Of a stretch of 64,000 bases of DNA, positions 18,843 through 27,777 are shown one piece after another. The notes beneath the pieces are model-generated. The model had not been told where the DNA came from. It did no database searches and saw nothing but the letters and a program-made list of their open reading frames with translations. The DNA comes from Pedobacter sp. Leaf216. Lineage in GTDB: Bacteria > Bacteroidota > Bacteroidia > Sphingobacteriales > Sphingobacteriaceae. The DNA lies in the NCBI RefSeq assembly GCF_001421515.1, contig NZ_LMKM01000012.1, forward strand, positions 304,335 through 368,334, in the 5' to 3' direction. The stretch's first letter is position 1. Every line of letters begins with the position of its first letter. Position numbers and translations under genes: made by a program.

Positions 18843-19349
18843 ATGTTGAAAAAAGTAATTACGCTCTGCTACCGAAAAATAATTGATACCACCAACACCA
18901 GTGCCTGGGATAAGTTTGTGCATGAAGATAGTTTTGCAGAGTTTAAGATGCAGGCTCAATTTTACAATCAGGAACAACGTTTTACCACTTTTGCCGAAAT
19001 GTTGATCAATACTCCTGAGGCAGAAAAACTGCACTTTTTGGTAAGCGCAGCCATTACCGGATATTTACGCCAGTTAAATGGCATTATACCGGATATAATG
19101 GACAATTTAGGCCGTCGGTTTCTAACTTTTGAAAACTTTAAGTTCGAATTGATCAACTCAGATATCAACGACCTGGAAAAACATAAAATAGCGATCAACT
19201 TTTTTTCTAAACCACTTCTTTGGCATGATACCGTTGATAACCTGCTTTTAGTATCGCAATTTAAAGAAGCAAATGAAGCTGAGGTTTTTACAAATCTTTT
19301 TCAGATTCAACCTTTTGTGAGTATACATGCTATAAAACATACATATTAA
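18843..19349 (+). CDS. Hypothetical protein paired with pirin-like gene
   Basis: A 168-residue cytoplasmic protein I do not recognise. It is largely alpha-helical by composition, with no signal peptide or membrane segment. The start ATG at 18843 follows the minisatellite by about 58 bp. It is separated from the downstream pirin-like gene by 3 bp, so they are co-transcribed and probably work together. Confidence 0.65.
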   Translation: MLKKVITLCYRKIIDTTNTSAWDKFVHEDSFAEFKMQAQFYNQEQRFTTFAEMLINTPEAEKLHFLVSAAITGYLRQLNGIIPDIMDNLGRRFLTFENFKFELINSDINDLEKHKIAINFFSKPLLWHDTVDNLLLVSQFKEANEAEVFTNLFQIQPFVSIHAIKHTY

Positions 19350-19352
19350 ACG

Positions 19353-20045
19353 ATGGAACTTACACCTGGAAAAATATTTTTGGCAGATCAGCGCGGATTA
19401 ACCGAAAGTTCAGTTTTAAGAAGTTACAATACCTTTAATTTCGAAAAATATTTTAACGAATATAAAGAAGCTTTTGGCAACCTGTTTATATGCAATGACG
19501 AATCGATTGTTGGTGGCAAGGTTACGTTTTTTCTATGTAAAGAAGATTCGCTTCAGCTATTTATGCCCATTACCGGCGGCATTGATATTGTTGCCAACGG
19601 AAAAGAATTCGCTTTAGAAACCGGCCAGATACAGGTTTTGAATATGGGTAAAGGTGAAGTGTTGGAAATTAGCAATCCTTACCAGAACGATACCATTAAT
19701 TACATGCAGTTTGGGATTAAAACCGACATGTTTTTAATGCGTACAAGTGAAATGCTTTTTGGTTTTGATTTTGAAAAGAGTCCGAATCAACTGATCAAAA
19801 TTATCGACAACCAGAAATTACCCTTTAAATTAAGCGCAGGTATTTTTGCCGAACGCGAAGCAGCAGTTTATAAAATTCAAAAGGCGGATAACAATTTTTT
19901 TGCTTTTATTATTGAGGGTACTTTCGAAATTGAAGGCCGCTTAATGCACGCCAGAGATGGTTTAGCGCTCTGGGATATTGAGCAGGTTGAATTGAAAGCC
20001 CTAAGTAATAATGCGATTGTAGTGGTTTTGGAATTGGGGTTTTAG
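19353..20045 (+). CDS. Pirin-like cupin lacking metal histidines
   Basis: A 230-residue two-cupin protein. The N-terminus (FLADQRGL, LRSYNTFNFEKYF, FGNLFICNDE) is that of the YhaK/quercetinase-like pirin family. The histidine cluster normally following (HPHRG, then H-x-E) is absent; the matching segment reads GGKVTFFLCKEDSLQLFMP. It therefore probably does not bind iron and may serve as a binding or regulatory protein rather than a dioxygenase. It pairs with the 168-residue gene 3 bp upstream. Confidence 0.75.
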   Translation: MELTPGKIFLADQRGLTESSVLRSYNTFNFEKYFNEYKEAFGNLFICNDESIVGGKVTFFLCKEDSLQLFMPITGGIDIVANGKEFALETGQIQVLNMGKGEVLEISNPYQNDTINYMQFGIKTDMFLMRTSEMLFGFDFEKSPNQLIKIIDNQKLPFKLSAGIFAEREAAVYKIQKADNNFFAFIIEGTFEIEGRLMHARDGLALWDIEQVELKALSNNAIVVVLELGF

Positions 20046-20170
20046 CTTTTAAATTTTTGCAAACAAATGGTGTGTGAGAACACGAACCATGACGTAAATT
20101 TATCCCGCAGATTTTAGAAGGTTATCGCTGAGTCTTTCGACAGGCTACCGTAGATAGAATCCAAAAAGAA

Positions 20171-20280
20171 GATCGGCAATGCTGAGGAGTAACGACGAAG
20201 CAATCTATCATGTAATTTATTATTAAAAAAGATTGCTTCACGCCTACGCAAAGTCCCTTCTTCAGTTCGCAATGACGAAA
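20171..20280. repeat. Palindromic intergenic repeat, CGTCATTGC type
   Basis: Close relative of the element at 4394-4496. It shares AACGACGAAGCAATCT, AAAGATTGCTTC and the right end CGCAATGACGA; the left end GATCGGCAATGCTGAG is degenerate. Confidence 0.75.
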
Positions 20281-20351
20281 TCAAACCCCAAAACTCACGT
20301 GAATATAGCAGCACATTCCCTTAACATTTTTTCTACGCCGGGTTTTGCCTT

Positions 20352-20501
20352 AGGGATTGGAAGGGTTGGTACCGATTAAGCATCTGTTTTTATTTAATTA
20401 CGGTATGCTTGCTTGTTTCACAGGTTTTCATCGGTACCGCAGCGAAGCGCAGCCCTGAAAAGCCCGCCCCTTTTCCGTTCTAACGGGATTGGGGAACGCC
20501 C
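20352..20501. other. GC-rich structured element, possible ncRNA or repeat
   Basis: A GC-rich block in an AT-rich gap. GGTACCGAT (20368-20376) pairs perfectly with ATCGGTACC (20430-20438) around a T-rich loop. This is followed by the small hairpin CGCAGCGAAGCGC, then GCCCTGAAAAGCCCGCCCC, and AACGGGATTGGGG. Similar blocks are familiar to me from Bacteroidetes intergenic regions, but I cannot name the family. The strand is undetermined. Confidence 0.45.
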
Positions 20502-20557
20502 AAATGATTAAATAAATAAATTAATTGATGATCTGCCGCCAGGCTCAGGATGATATT

Positions 20558-21511
20558 TTATTTAAAAACTACCTCCGTAGCCCCGTAGCCAAACTTTTCT
20601 TTCCGTGCATCCATATATGTTTTCACATGTGGATTTTTACTGATCAGTTTATGAATTTTATCCCTCAAAGTACCATTTCCTGAACCATGGATAAAAACAA
20701 TTTTATCGAAATGATGCACAACCGCAGCATCCATAGCCGTTTGAAAATAATTAATCTGGATCTGCAGCATTTCATCAGTTTCTAAAAAATGATGATCATC
20801 TCTCAGTTTTTCGATATGCAGATCGATTTCTTTTTGTGGGGCGGCAACCGTTCTTTTCTCTTCTGTTGATTTAAAAAAGCTTTCTTTCAGTTTCTGAGGA
20901 TCGATGTTTACAGGCACAAGATCATCCAAACGGATTAACCAGCCTTTATTTTTTAATTGTGGCAATTCTTTTTGCTCGGTACTAAAATCTTTTGCCCTAA
21001 ATTTTTTAGCAATCACCAATGGGTCAATAGGTTTTACATCGGCTTTACTGAAAACCAAAAACTGGAAATTAAATTCCGGCCAAAGATCTAAATCAGCCAG
21101 AGAAGCCGAATAAACCAAGGCAGATGCATAAGATTCTACTACCCCATGGAAGGCACCCGCATATTTTTCTTTACGCGCTGTGGTTAAACTTACTAATAAA
21201 ATATTGGGCGAATGGTTTTGCAGGTGGAAATGCACCACATTACCTGCTTTATCATCTGTAGCTACAGCAACATAAATTCCATTTTCAATTTTACTAATAC
21301 CGGGAACATTTACCTGGATGGGTTTCGGCATATCAACCTCTTCGGCTACCACACCATGGCCATGTACCGAAGTTAAATTACTAACCGCTACAGGAATTTC
21401 GAAACCATCCTCATCAGTTACACCTAAAGTTTGGGCATCGATAATCTTCGTTACATAACCTTCACGTTTTTCATCAACAAAACGCACAAAATCTCCAAGT
21501 TTAAATTTCAT
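20558..21511 (-). CDS. DUF2027/Smr-domain protein
   Basis: A 317-residue protein with a DUF2027-type N-terminal region (KLGDFVRFVDEKREGYVTKI...) and a C-terminal Smr domain. The Smr signature is clear: DLHIEKLRDDHHFL at about 225-240, VFIHGSGNGTLRDKIHKL and FGYGATEVVF at the end. Smr domains are nickases or RNA/DNA-binding nucleases, as in MutS2. The middle contains a cupredoxin-like beta region. Separated from rsgA by one 105-bp palindromic element. Confidence 0.88.
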   Translation of the reverse strand: MKFKLGDFVRFVDEKREGYVTKIIDAQTLGVTDEDGFEIPVAVSNLTSVHGHGVVAEEVDMPKPIQVNVPGISKIENGIYVAVATDDKAGNVVHFHLQNHSPNILLVSLTTARKEKYAGAFHGVVESYASALVYSASLADLDLWPEFNFQFLVFSKADVKPIDPLVIAKKFRAKDFSTEQKELPQLKNKGWLIRLDDLVPVNIDPQKLKESFFKSTEEKRTVAAPQKEIDLHIEKLRDDHHFLETDEMLQIQINYFQTAMDAAVVHHFDKIVFIHGSGNGTLRDKIHKLISKNPHVKTYMDARKEKFGYGATEVVFK

Positions 21512-21616
21512 AGCCCCTAAATCCCCTAAAGGGGAATCTCCATATTATTTAGTAATAGTTATTACAATTTCTCCAAATTTCACTTCACCATGCAGCTCCC
21601 CTTTAGGGGCTGGGGG
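21512..21616. repeat. CCCCTAAAGGGG inverted element
   Basis: This element occupies the whole gap between the Smr gene and rsgA. AGCCCCTAAA and CCCCTAAAGGGGA at the left are mirrored by CCCCTTTAGGGGCT at the right (21598-21611). It may be a small mobile repeat or serve as an RNA processing site within the transcript. Confidence 0.75.
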
Positions 21617-22537
21617 TTAATGACGAGTATCGTTTCCATGGTAAATACTCAGGTAACTTTCGTATCTGGATACTGCAATTTCGCCATCATTTACTGCCGC
21701 CATAACTGCGCAGCCAGGCTCGTTAATATGCCTGCAATTGTTAAACCTGCAACTGTGTGAGGTTTTAAAAATTTCCCTAAAAAAATGCCCCAGCTCTTCT
21801 TTTTCAATATCAATAACACCGAGTTCTCTAATTCCCGGCGAATCTACAATAAAACCACCCTGAGGCAGTTCGAACATTTCGGCAAAAGTGGTGGTATGCT
21901 GCCCTTTATCACTCCAATCTGATACCTCTCCTGTTCTTAAATCGCGATCGGGCAACAATGCATTAATCAAACTTGATTTCCCCACGCCCGAATGACCGGA
22001 GATGAGGGTAATTTTATCAGTAATCAGCTCCTGTATCACCGGAATATTGATGCCTTTTAAAGCCGAAACTTCATAGCAGGCATAACCAATATTTTCGTAT
22101 ATATTTTTAAATTCCTGAAGGATTTCTAAACCCTCTTTACTAAACAGATCGAGTTTATTAAATACCAATACGGCAGGCACATCATACGCTTCGGCTGTTA
22201 CCAAAAAACGATCGATAAAACCTAAAGAAGTGCGTGGCGAGGCCAATGTAACCACCAACATGGCCATATCAAGGTTCGCAGCAAGTATTTGCGCCTGCTT
22301 ACTCAGGTTAATTGATTTGCGGATGATGTAGTTTTTGCGGGGCAACATCTCGTTAATCAAGCCCTGGTTACTGTCCTTTTCAAGGTCAAATTTTACCCTA
22401 TCGCCAACCGCAATCGGGTTGGTGGTTTTAAGTCCTTTAATTCTGAATTTCCCTACAATACGACAGTCGTAACGTTCACCATTATCGGCCAAAACGCTAT
22501 ACCAGCTCCCTGTAGACTTAATAACTAATCCCTGCAT
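21617..22537 (-). CDS. rsgA: Ribosome small-subunit GTPase RsgA
   Basis: Circularly permuted GTPase that checks late 30S maturation, 306 residues. Motif order is permuted as expected: NKLD (127-130) before the P-loop GHSGVGKSS (181-189) and then DSPG (232-235). An OB domain is at the N-terminus, and the zinc knuckle C263, C268, H270, C276 (CRFNNCRH...C) is at the C-terminus. The ATG start gives MQGLVIKSTGSWYSV, matching the family. Confidence 0.97.
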   Translation of the reverse strand: MQGLVIKSTGSWYSVLADNGERYDCRIVGKFRIKGLKTTNPIAVGDRVKFDLEKDSNQGLINEMLPRKNYIIRKSINLSKQAQILAANLDMAMLVVTLASPRTSLGFIDRFLVTAEAYDVPAVLVFNKLDLFSKEGLEILQEFKNIYENIGYACYEVSALKGINIPVIQELITDKITLISGHSGVGKSSLINALLPDRDLRTGEVSDWSDKGQHTTTFAEMFELPQGGFIVDSPGIRELGVIDIEKEELGHFFREIFKTSHSCRFNNCRHINEPGCAVMAAVNDGEIAVSRYESYLSIYHGNDTRH

Positions 22538-22703
22538 ATTTGCGGTAAAGGTATGAATATGATTTCATTGGTAGAAGCAGCCAACGTGGATAAAAGTTTG
22601 GTTATCCGCAATAAAGATTTAAAGTTTACAGCCATTTTCACTATATATTTTCCTTTCTACCAAATATCTTACATAAATTCAACGCTTTAAAAGGCAAAAA
22701 ACC

Positions 22704-22711
22704 TAAATTTG
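22704..22711 (+). promoter_or_regulatory. Candidate -7 promoter box for fumC
   Basis: TAAATTTG matches the Bacteroidetes TAnnTTTG box and lies 23 bp before the fumC ATG. No clear -33 TTTG is seen at the usual spacing, so this is a moderate call. Confidence 0.45.
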
Positions 22712-22734
22712 CGACAATAAAAATCAAAAATATA

Positions 22735-24132
22735 ATGAGTTTCAGAATAGAACACGATACCATGGGCGAGGTGCAGGTACCAGCCGACAAATACTGGGGT
22801 GCACAAACCGAACGCTCACGCAATAACTTCAAAATTGGGCCGGAAGGTTCGATGCCAAAAGAAATTATCCACGCTTTTGGATACCTGAAAAAAGCTGCGG
22901 CACTTGCCAATACGGAACTTGGCGTATTATCGGCCGAAAAAGCTGAATTAATTGCCAAAGCCTGTGATGAAATTGTTGCCGGTCAACTTGATGATCAATT
23001 CCCATTGGTAATCTGGCAAACGGGTTCTGGCACACAGAGTAACATGAACGGTAACGAGGTAATTGCCAACCGTGCGCATGTAATTAATGGTGGTGCACTG
23101 GCCGATGATAAAAAAGTACTTCACCCTAATGATGATGTAAATAAATCGCAGTCATCAAACGATACCTTTCCAACTGCAATGCATATTGCGGCATATAAAC
23201 TTACGGTAGAAACCACTATCCCCGGTTTAGAGAAACTTAGAAATACATTAGCTAAAAAAGTTGAAGAATTCAGTTCTATTGTTAAAACTGGCCGTACTCA
23301 CTTTATGGATGCTACTCCCCTTACCCTGGGGCAGGAATTTTCGGGTTATGTACAACAGATTGATAACAGCATCAGGGCAATTAAAAATGCTTTGGTGATG
23401 GTTGCTGAGTTAGCTTTAGGTGGTACCGCTGTAGGTACTGGTTTAAATACACCAAAAGGATACGATGTTTTAGTGGCAAAGAAAATTGCCGATTTAACAG
23501 GATTGCCATTTGTAACCGCCCCGAATAAATTTGAAGCTTTAGCAGCACACGATGCGATGGTAGAACTATCTGGCGCATTAAAACGTACCGCGGTTGCTTT
23601 AATGAAAGTAGCAAATGATGTTAGGATGTTAAGTTCTGGTCCACGTTGTGGCATTGGCGAAATTGTAATTCCTGATAACGAACCAGGCTCTTCTATTATG
23701 CCCGGAAAAGTAAATCCTACACAACCAGAGGCTTTAACCATGGTTTGTGCACAGGTAATTGGTAACGATGTTGCCGTTTCGGTAGGTGGTATGAGCGGCC
23801 ATTTTGAACTTAATGTATTTAAACCGGTAATTGCGGCCAACGTATTGCAATCAGCACGTTTAATTGGCGATGCCTGTATTTCTTTCAACGATAAATGTGC
23901 TGAAGGAATTACAGCCAACTTACCAGAAATTGAAAAACATTTACAAAATTCGTTGATGTTGGTAACGGCTTTAAATCCACATGTAGGTTACGAAAACGCA
24001 GCTAAAATTGCAAAGAAAGCACATAAAGAAAATAAAACCTTAAAAGCAGCAGCTGTAGAACTGGGATTATTGACCAACGAACAGTTTGATGAGTGGGTAC
24101 GCCCGGAAGATATGGTAGGCAGTTTGAAATAA
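22735..24132 (+). CDS. fumC: Fumarate hydratase class II
   Basis: Iron-independent fumarase of the TCA cycle (fumarate to L-malate), 465 residues, normal length, cytoplasmic homotetramer. Visible motifs: [49 protein letters not shown], and the signature [16 protein letters not shown]. Starting at the ATG at 22735 gives [20 protein letters not shown], the usual fumarase opening. It stands alone with a likely own promoter and a palindromic repeat downstream. Confidence 0.98.
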   Translation: MSFRIEHDTMGEVQVPADKYWGAQTERSRNNFKIGPEGSMPKEIIHAFGYLKKAAALANTELGVLSAEKAELIAKACDEIVAGQLDDQFPLVIWQTGSGTQSNMNGNEVIANRAHVINGGALADDKKVLHPNDDVNKSQSSNDTFPTAMHIAAYKLTVETTIPGLEKLRNTLAKKVEEFSSIVKTGRTHFMDATPLTLGQEFSGYVQQIDNSIRAIKNALVMVAELALGGTAVGTGLNTPKGYDVLVAKKIADLTGLPFVTAPNKFEALAAHDAMVELSGALKRTAVALMKVANDVRMLSSGPRCGIGEIVIPDNEPGSSIMPGKVNPTQPEALTMVCAQVIGNDVAVSVGGMSGHFELNVFKPVIAANVLQSARLIGDACISFNDKCAEGITANLPEIEKHLQNSLMLVTALNPHVGYENAAKIAKKAHKENKTLKAAAVELGLLTNEQFDEWVRPEDMVGSLK

Positions 24133-24140
24133 TTTAGAGG

Positions 24141-24213
24141 ATCGTAATTCCCAACTCGATTGGGAATCTTAATGCGTATTGCATTAAGATTCCCGCCTGC
24201 GCGGGAATGACGT
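24141..24213. repeat. Double-hairpin repeat after fumC
   Basis: Nested palindromes: CTTAATGC / GCATTAAG and TCCCGCC / GGCGGGA-type arms. It ends GGGAATGACGTCAC and begins ATCGTAATTCCC. It is a member of the widespread CGTCAT-ended repeat class and may also terminate fumC. Confidence 0.7.
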
Positions 24214-24267
24214 CACTTTGAAAAATTAGTTTTTTAATCAATACCATTAATCAAAACAACTGGTAAT

Positions 24268-24615
24268 ATGAATTCAATATTCGCTACAATGATCAGTATG
24301 ACATCGATCATTGCGCCATGTATTGTACTTGGGGCATGTTGCTATTTTTTATCAAAGAGAACGGTTGTTGAAGCTATTTTAATGACCATTGGGGCTGGAA
24401 TGGGTTTAGTTATTAATGTGCTTTATCTTTTTATGCCAATGTTAACGAGCTATAAAAATATACCCTACACTGATATCTCTAAGTATTATACCGTAATTGG
24501 TATTTTTAATCTCATTGCCAGTCTTTGCTTTGCCATCGGTTTTTTAATACTGGTTACCAACACAGTTAAAAAGAATACTGATTTTACTAATCAATTTCCT
24601 AAAAGCATCGATTAA
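24268..24615 (+). CDS. Small integral membrane protein
   Basis: A 115-residue hydrophobic protein with about three membrane segments (near 10-29, 36-58 and 80-101). No family is recognised. It ends 7 bp before the next lipoprotein gene, suggesting an operon with it and with the S1/P1 nuclease gene. Confidence 0.65.
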   Translation: MNSIFATMISMTSIIAPCIVLGACCYFLSKRTVVEAILMTIGAGMGLVINVLYLFMPMLTSYKNIPYTDISKYYTVIGIFNLIASLCFAIGFLILVTNTVKKNTDFTNQFPKSID

Positions 24616-24622
24616 CCATACA

Positions 24623-25138
24623 ATGAACAAACTGCAGCCGGGTTTAAAGGGTTTTTACATCATCCTTTTTGCATTATCTATTTTTTATATTGCCTGTAGC
24701 CCTAGGCCTAACATACAGGGCAAGGGAGAAGATTTTATGCAGGGCGTATGGAACGAAGATTCGGTTGCCTTTAGCAATAAATTAAGCAATTATACCCAGC
24801 ACCATTTTCGGTTTAGTTGCGATTCTGTTTACATCGATATGGTTACACACAGTAAAGTAAACCTTTACGAAGATTCGTGCTATCATAATGGCGTTTGGAA
24901 AGAATATGCAAAGGGTGTTTATGCCGTTAAAGGCGATACACTATTTGTTGGCGCAACCTTTACGCATGCCAATTACAAACAAAAAATATCGGGCTGTTAC
25001 CGTATCGGTCGATATGAAAAGAATTTCCTGATTAAAAAGCATACCGCAGATACAATGTCGTTAGAAAGCTTAAGTGATCAGCGTGAAATCAAATTAATCC
25101 TCAAAGAAAAAATTACCTGCGTACAAAAAGAATTATAA
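24623..25138 (+). CDS. Lipoprotein of unknown function
   Basis: A 171-residue protein with a lipoprotein signal (FYIACSPRP, Cys near 25). The mature domain is beta-rich, with paired cysteines (FSCDSVY, EDSCYH, SGCYRIG). It looks like a small lipocalin-type or stress-related envelope lipoprotein, but no firm family is evident. It is 1 bp from the start of the S1/P1 nuclease gene. Confidence 0.68.
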   Translation: MNKLQPGLKGFYIILFALSIFYIACSPRPNIQGKGEDFMQGVWNEDSVAFSNKLSNYTQHHFRFSCDSVYIDMVTHSKVNLYEDSCYHNGVWKEYAKGVYAVKGDTLFVGATFTHANYKQKISGCYRIGRYEKNFLIKKHTADTMSLESLSDQREIKLILKEKITCVQKEL

Positions 25139-25139
25139 A

Positions 25140-25946
25140 ATGATTTTTACATCAATTAAAAAGAAACTAACCACAGCTTTAGCACTTGGTTTTTTAGCTT
25201 ATTTTCCAATGCAAGCAAATGCATGGGGCACCATTGGCCACCGTGTAGTTGGTGAAATTGCCGATAGCTATTTAAAGGCCAAAACGCGCAAAGCCATTCA
25301 AGGTATTTTAGGTTACGAAACTTTGGCCATGAGTGCCAATTGGGGCGATTTTATTAAATCGGATTCTACCTACAATTACATGTATAACTGGCACTTTGTT
25401 AATCTTCCTGCCGGATTGGATAAAAATGGTGTATACAACTTCCTATCTACCGAAAAAGCACCAAGCCTTTACACTAAAATACCTGATCTTATTGCTGTTT
25501 TAAAGAAAACAAGCAGTACAGCCGCCGAAAAAAAACTCGCTCTACGCATGTTAGTGCATTTGGCAGGCGATTTATGCCAACCTATGCACGTTGCCCGTAA
25601 AGAAGATTTAGGTGGTAACCGTGTTTCTGTTTTGTGGTTTAATGAAAAATCTAATATCCATCGCGTTTGGGATGAGCAGTTAATTGAATATCAGCAGTTA
25701 AGTTATACCGAATATGCAAAGGCAATTAATCATGCTTCTGCAATTCAGCTTTATAACTGGCAAAACACAAGCTTAAAAGATTGCATTTATGAATCGTATG
25801 GCATTTGCAATAAAATTTACGATAACACAAAACCCGATTCGAAATTGAGCTACCGCTATAACTTTGAATGGGTGGAAACGTTAAACGATCAACTTTTAAA
25901 AGGCGGCGTACGCTTAGCCAAAATGTTAAACGACATTTACGGGTAA
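25140..25946 (+). CDS. S1/P1-type nuclease, exported
   Basis: An exported zinc-dependent single-strand nuclease/3'-nucleotidase of the S1/P1 family, 268 residues. The signal peptide ends ANA, leaving the conserved mature Trp (W29) that ligates zinc through its amino group. Other family residues are H34 (TIGHRVVGEIAD), the HLAGDLCQPMHVA motif and HRVWDEQLIE. It probably scavenges nucleotides from external nucleic acid. It likely shares an operon with the two small envelope genes upstream and ends at a good terminator. Confidence 0.94.
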   Translation: MIFTSIKKKLTTALALGFLAYFPMQANAWGTIGHRVVGEIADSYLKAKTRKAIQGILGYETLAMSANWGDFIKSDSTYNYMYNWHFVNLPAGLDKNGVYNFLSTEKAPSLYTKIPDLIAVLKKTSSTAAEKKLALRMLVHLAGDLCQPMHVARKEDLGGNRVSVLWFNEKSNIHRVWDEQLIEYQQLSYTEYAKAINHASAIQLYNWQNTSLKDCIYESYGICNKIYDNTKPDSKLSYRYNFEWVETLNDQLLKGGVRLAKMLNDIYG

Positions 25947-25965
25947 ACCATTTTGATAAGATTTT

Positions 25966-25999
25966 AATGCCTCAACGCCAAAAAGCTTGAGGCATTTTT
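25966..25999 (+). terminator. Intrinsic terminator
   Basis: AATGCCTCAA (25966-25975) pairs with TTGAGGCATT (25987-25996), followed by TTTTTGTTT. It lies 20 bp after the nuclease stop codon. Confidence 0.9.
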
Positions 26000-26056
26000 T
26001 GTTTCTTGTAGCATATTAATCGTTACTTTCGTTAAAGGGGTATAAACTAAAACGCT

Positions 26057-26488
26057 ATGAAAAAATTAATGTTTATATTACTGGTTCTTTTCTCCCTTTC
26101 CTGCAAAAAAAGCCAAAAAGAAGATCCCATTACTAAACTAAAATGGGTATTGGAAACTGCTATTGTTTCTCCAGCTTTAAACATAAGAGGCGAATTGGTT
26201 AGCGATTATAAGAAATTGGAAGGGAATGATGGCTGTTTATCCAACAACTTTACCCTAACATTTCTACCTAACGGCACCTATCGGCAATCTTCTACCGGAT
26301 CGCTATGCGATATGGTAGAAAATGATGAAAATCAAAAGTGGAGAAGATCAGGTGAGCAGATCATTTTAGGCCACAGTCCCAATACTGAAAATATTTGCAC
26401 CATTAATGGTAACAAATTAACTTATACATTGGTAAATTCGCCAGGAATATTTTATTCCAAAGTGGTATATACTTTTAAAGCACAATAA
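26057..26488 (+). CDS. Lipocalin-like lipoprotein
   Basis: A 143-residue lipoprotein (lipobox FSLSC, Cys16) with a beta-rich mature domain. It contains KWVLETAIVS near the start, GCLSNNFTLTFLPNGTYRQS, and a C-terminal KVVYTFKAQ strand. This is the general pattern of Bacteroidetes lipocalin-like lipoproteins. No ligand is known. It precedes the phosphatase gene by 2 bp and is probably co-transcribed. Confidence 0.65.
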   Translation: MKKLMFILLVLFSLSCKKSQKEDPITKLKWVLETAIVSPALNIRGELVSDYKKLEGNDGCLSNNFTLTFLPNGTYRQSSTGSLCDMVENDENQKWRRSGEQIILGHSPNTENICTINGNKLTYTLVNSPGIFYSKVVYTFKAQ

Positions 26489-26490
26489 TA

Positions 26491-26925
26491 TTGAAAATTT
26501 TAATGGTTTGCCTGGGCAATATCTGCCGTTCGCCATTGGCTGAGGGCATTATGCGCCATCTGGCAGATAAAAGCTCTTTAAACTGGGAAATTGCTTCTGC
26601 CGGCACAGGCAACTGGCATATTGGTAGTGCACCTGATCATAGGAGTATTGCTGCGGCCAAAGCACTAGGTTACGATATCAGTAAACAACGTGCGCAGCAG
26701 TTTAACCATTCTATGTTCGGTTATTACGACCTGATTTTAGTTATGGACCATAATAATCTCGCTGATGTAATAAGCCTCGCCAAAACCCCTGAAGAAAGAA
26801 AAAAAGTTAAACTTTTTCTTGATAACAACGAAGTTACAGACCCATATTGGGATAATGCGCTTTTTAGCCCCGTTTGCAAACAGGTAGAGGAAAGATGTAT
26901 GGAAATTATCAAACAACTTTCTTAA
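26491..26925 (+). CDS. Low-molecular-weight protein-tyrosine phosphatase
   Basis: A 144-residue LMW phosphatase. The CX5R loop is C7-L-G-N-I-C-R13 (VCLGNICRSPLAEG) and the late acid motif is DPYWDN. Using the TTG at 26491 gives the full family start MKILMVCLGNICRSP; the next ATG (26503) would remove four conserved residues, so the TTG is favoured. Such enzymes dephosphorylate tyrosine kinases of polysaccharide export or arginine-phosphorylated proteins. No kinase gene is adjacent. Confidence 0.94.
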   Translation: MKILMVCLGNICRSPLAEGIMRHLADKSSLNWEIASAGTGNWHIGSAPDHRSIAAAKALGYDISKQRAQQFNHSMFGYYDLILVMDHNNLADVISLAKTPEERKKVKLFLDNNEVTDPYWDNALFSPVCKQVEERCMEIIKQLS

Positions 26926-26964
26926 ATTTAAAATTCATAATCAAACACTAACCAAGTCTGCAAA

Positions 26965-27732
26965 ATGAAAAAGTACCTTTCCCTCTGTTTATTAATTGCA
27001 TCCGTTTTTTTACTACAAAGCTTTACCACAGCAAAAAAACAGGCAAGAGTTTTAGTTTTTTCTAAAACCAAAGGCTTTAGGCATAACTCCATTGAAACCG
27101 GAAAAGAAGTAATACAAAAATTAGGGCTTGCTCATCATTTTGATATTGATACCACCGAAAATGCTGATGCATTTACTGAAGACAACCTTAAAAAATATGC
27201 TGCTGTAATTTTTTTAAGCACTACCGGTGATGTTTTAGACAGCAAACAGCAAATAGCTTTCGAAAGATACATCCAGGCAGGTGGAGGTTATGTAGGCATC
27301 CACGCGGCTACCGATACAGAGTATGATTGGCCTTGGTATGGTAAATTGGCGGGAGCTTATTTTATCAGTCACCCAGCCGTACAAGAAGCAAAATTTATTA
27401 TTAAAGACAAAAAACATCCCGCTACTAAATTCCTTACTGATTCGGTTTGGATGAGAAAAGATGAATTGTATAATTTTAAAGATATCAATCCAGATATTAA
27501 AGTACTGATTACCTTAGACGAGAAATCGTATACAGGTGGTAAAAACGGCGATTTTCACCCATTTAGCTGGTACCACAGTTTCGATGGCGGAAGAGCATTT
27601 TATACAGGTATGGGCCATACCAAAGAAGGCTGGGCCGACGAAAAATTTCAGAACCATTTATGGGGAGGAATTGAATACGCAATTGGCAGCCAGAAAAAAT
27701 TAAACTACAGTAAAGCGCATTCTAAATTTTAA
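26965..27732 (+). CDS. ThuA-domain exported protein
   Basis: A 255-residue exported protein (signal peptide to about residue 21) of the ThuA/trehalose-utilisation family. Segments seen: VLVFSKTKGFRHNSIE, FLSTTGDVLD, GGYVGIHAATDTEYDWPWYG and GRAFYTGMGHTKEGW. These proteins have a class I glutamine amidotransferase-like fold, are linked to sugar metabolism and are common in Bacteroidetes; their reaction is unclear. It is followed by a terminator shared with the convergent ceramidase-like gene. Confidence 0.9.
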   Translation: MKKYLSLCLLIASVFLLQSFTTAKKQARVLVFSKTKGFRHNSIETGKEVIQKLGLAHHFDIDTTENADAFTEDNLKKYAAVIFLSTTGDVLDSKQQIAFERYIQAGGGYVGIHAATDTEYDWPWYGKLAGAYFISHPAVQEAKFIIKDKKHPATKFLTDSVWMRKDELYNFKDINPDIKVLITLDEKSYTGGKNGDFHPFSWYHSFDGGRAFYTGMGHTKEGWADEKFQNHLWGGIEYAIGSQKKLNYSKAHSKF

Positions 27733-27738
27733 GTAATC

Positions 27739-27777
27739 ATTGCACTTGTTGATTCATCATAAATAAGTGCAATCGTT
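27739..27777. terminator. Bidirectional terminator candidate
   Basis: ATTGCACTT (27739-27747) pairs with AAGTGCAAT (27765-27773), then CGTTTTA. It lies between convergent genes. Confidence 0.6.

Larger units (their letters stand above)
20046..20557. other. Gene-free stretch with two non-coding elements
   Basis: A 510-bp gap between convergent genes. It holds a palindromic CGTCAT-type repeat (20171-20280) and a GC-rich structured block (20352-20501), both listed separately. No protein gene is supported. Confidence 0.7.

Noticed and set aside
18506..18849. Rightward ORFs running through the 21-bp repeats
   Set aside because: They exist only because the 21-bp unit keeps frames open; they encode repetitive PLFIM/AFYND-type text, and one begins with TTG inside the flanking region.
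23346..23918. 190-residue ORF opposite fumC
   Set aside because: Shadow of the fumC frame; no family motif.
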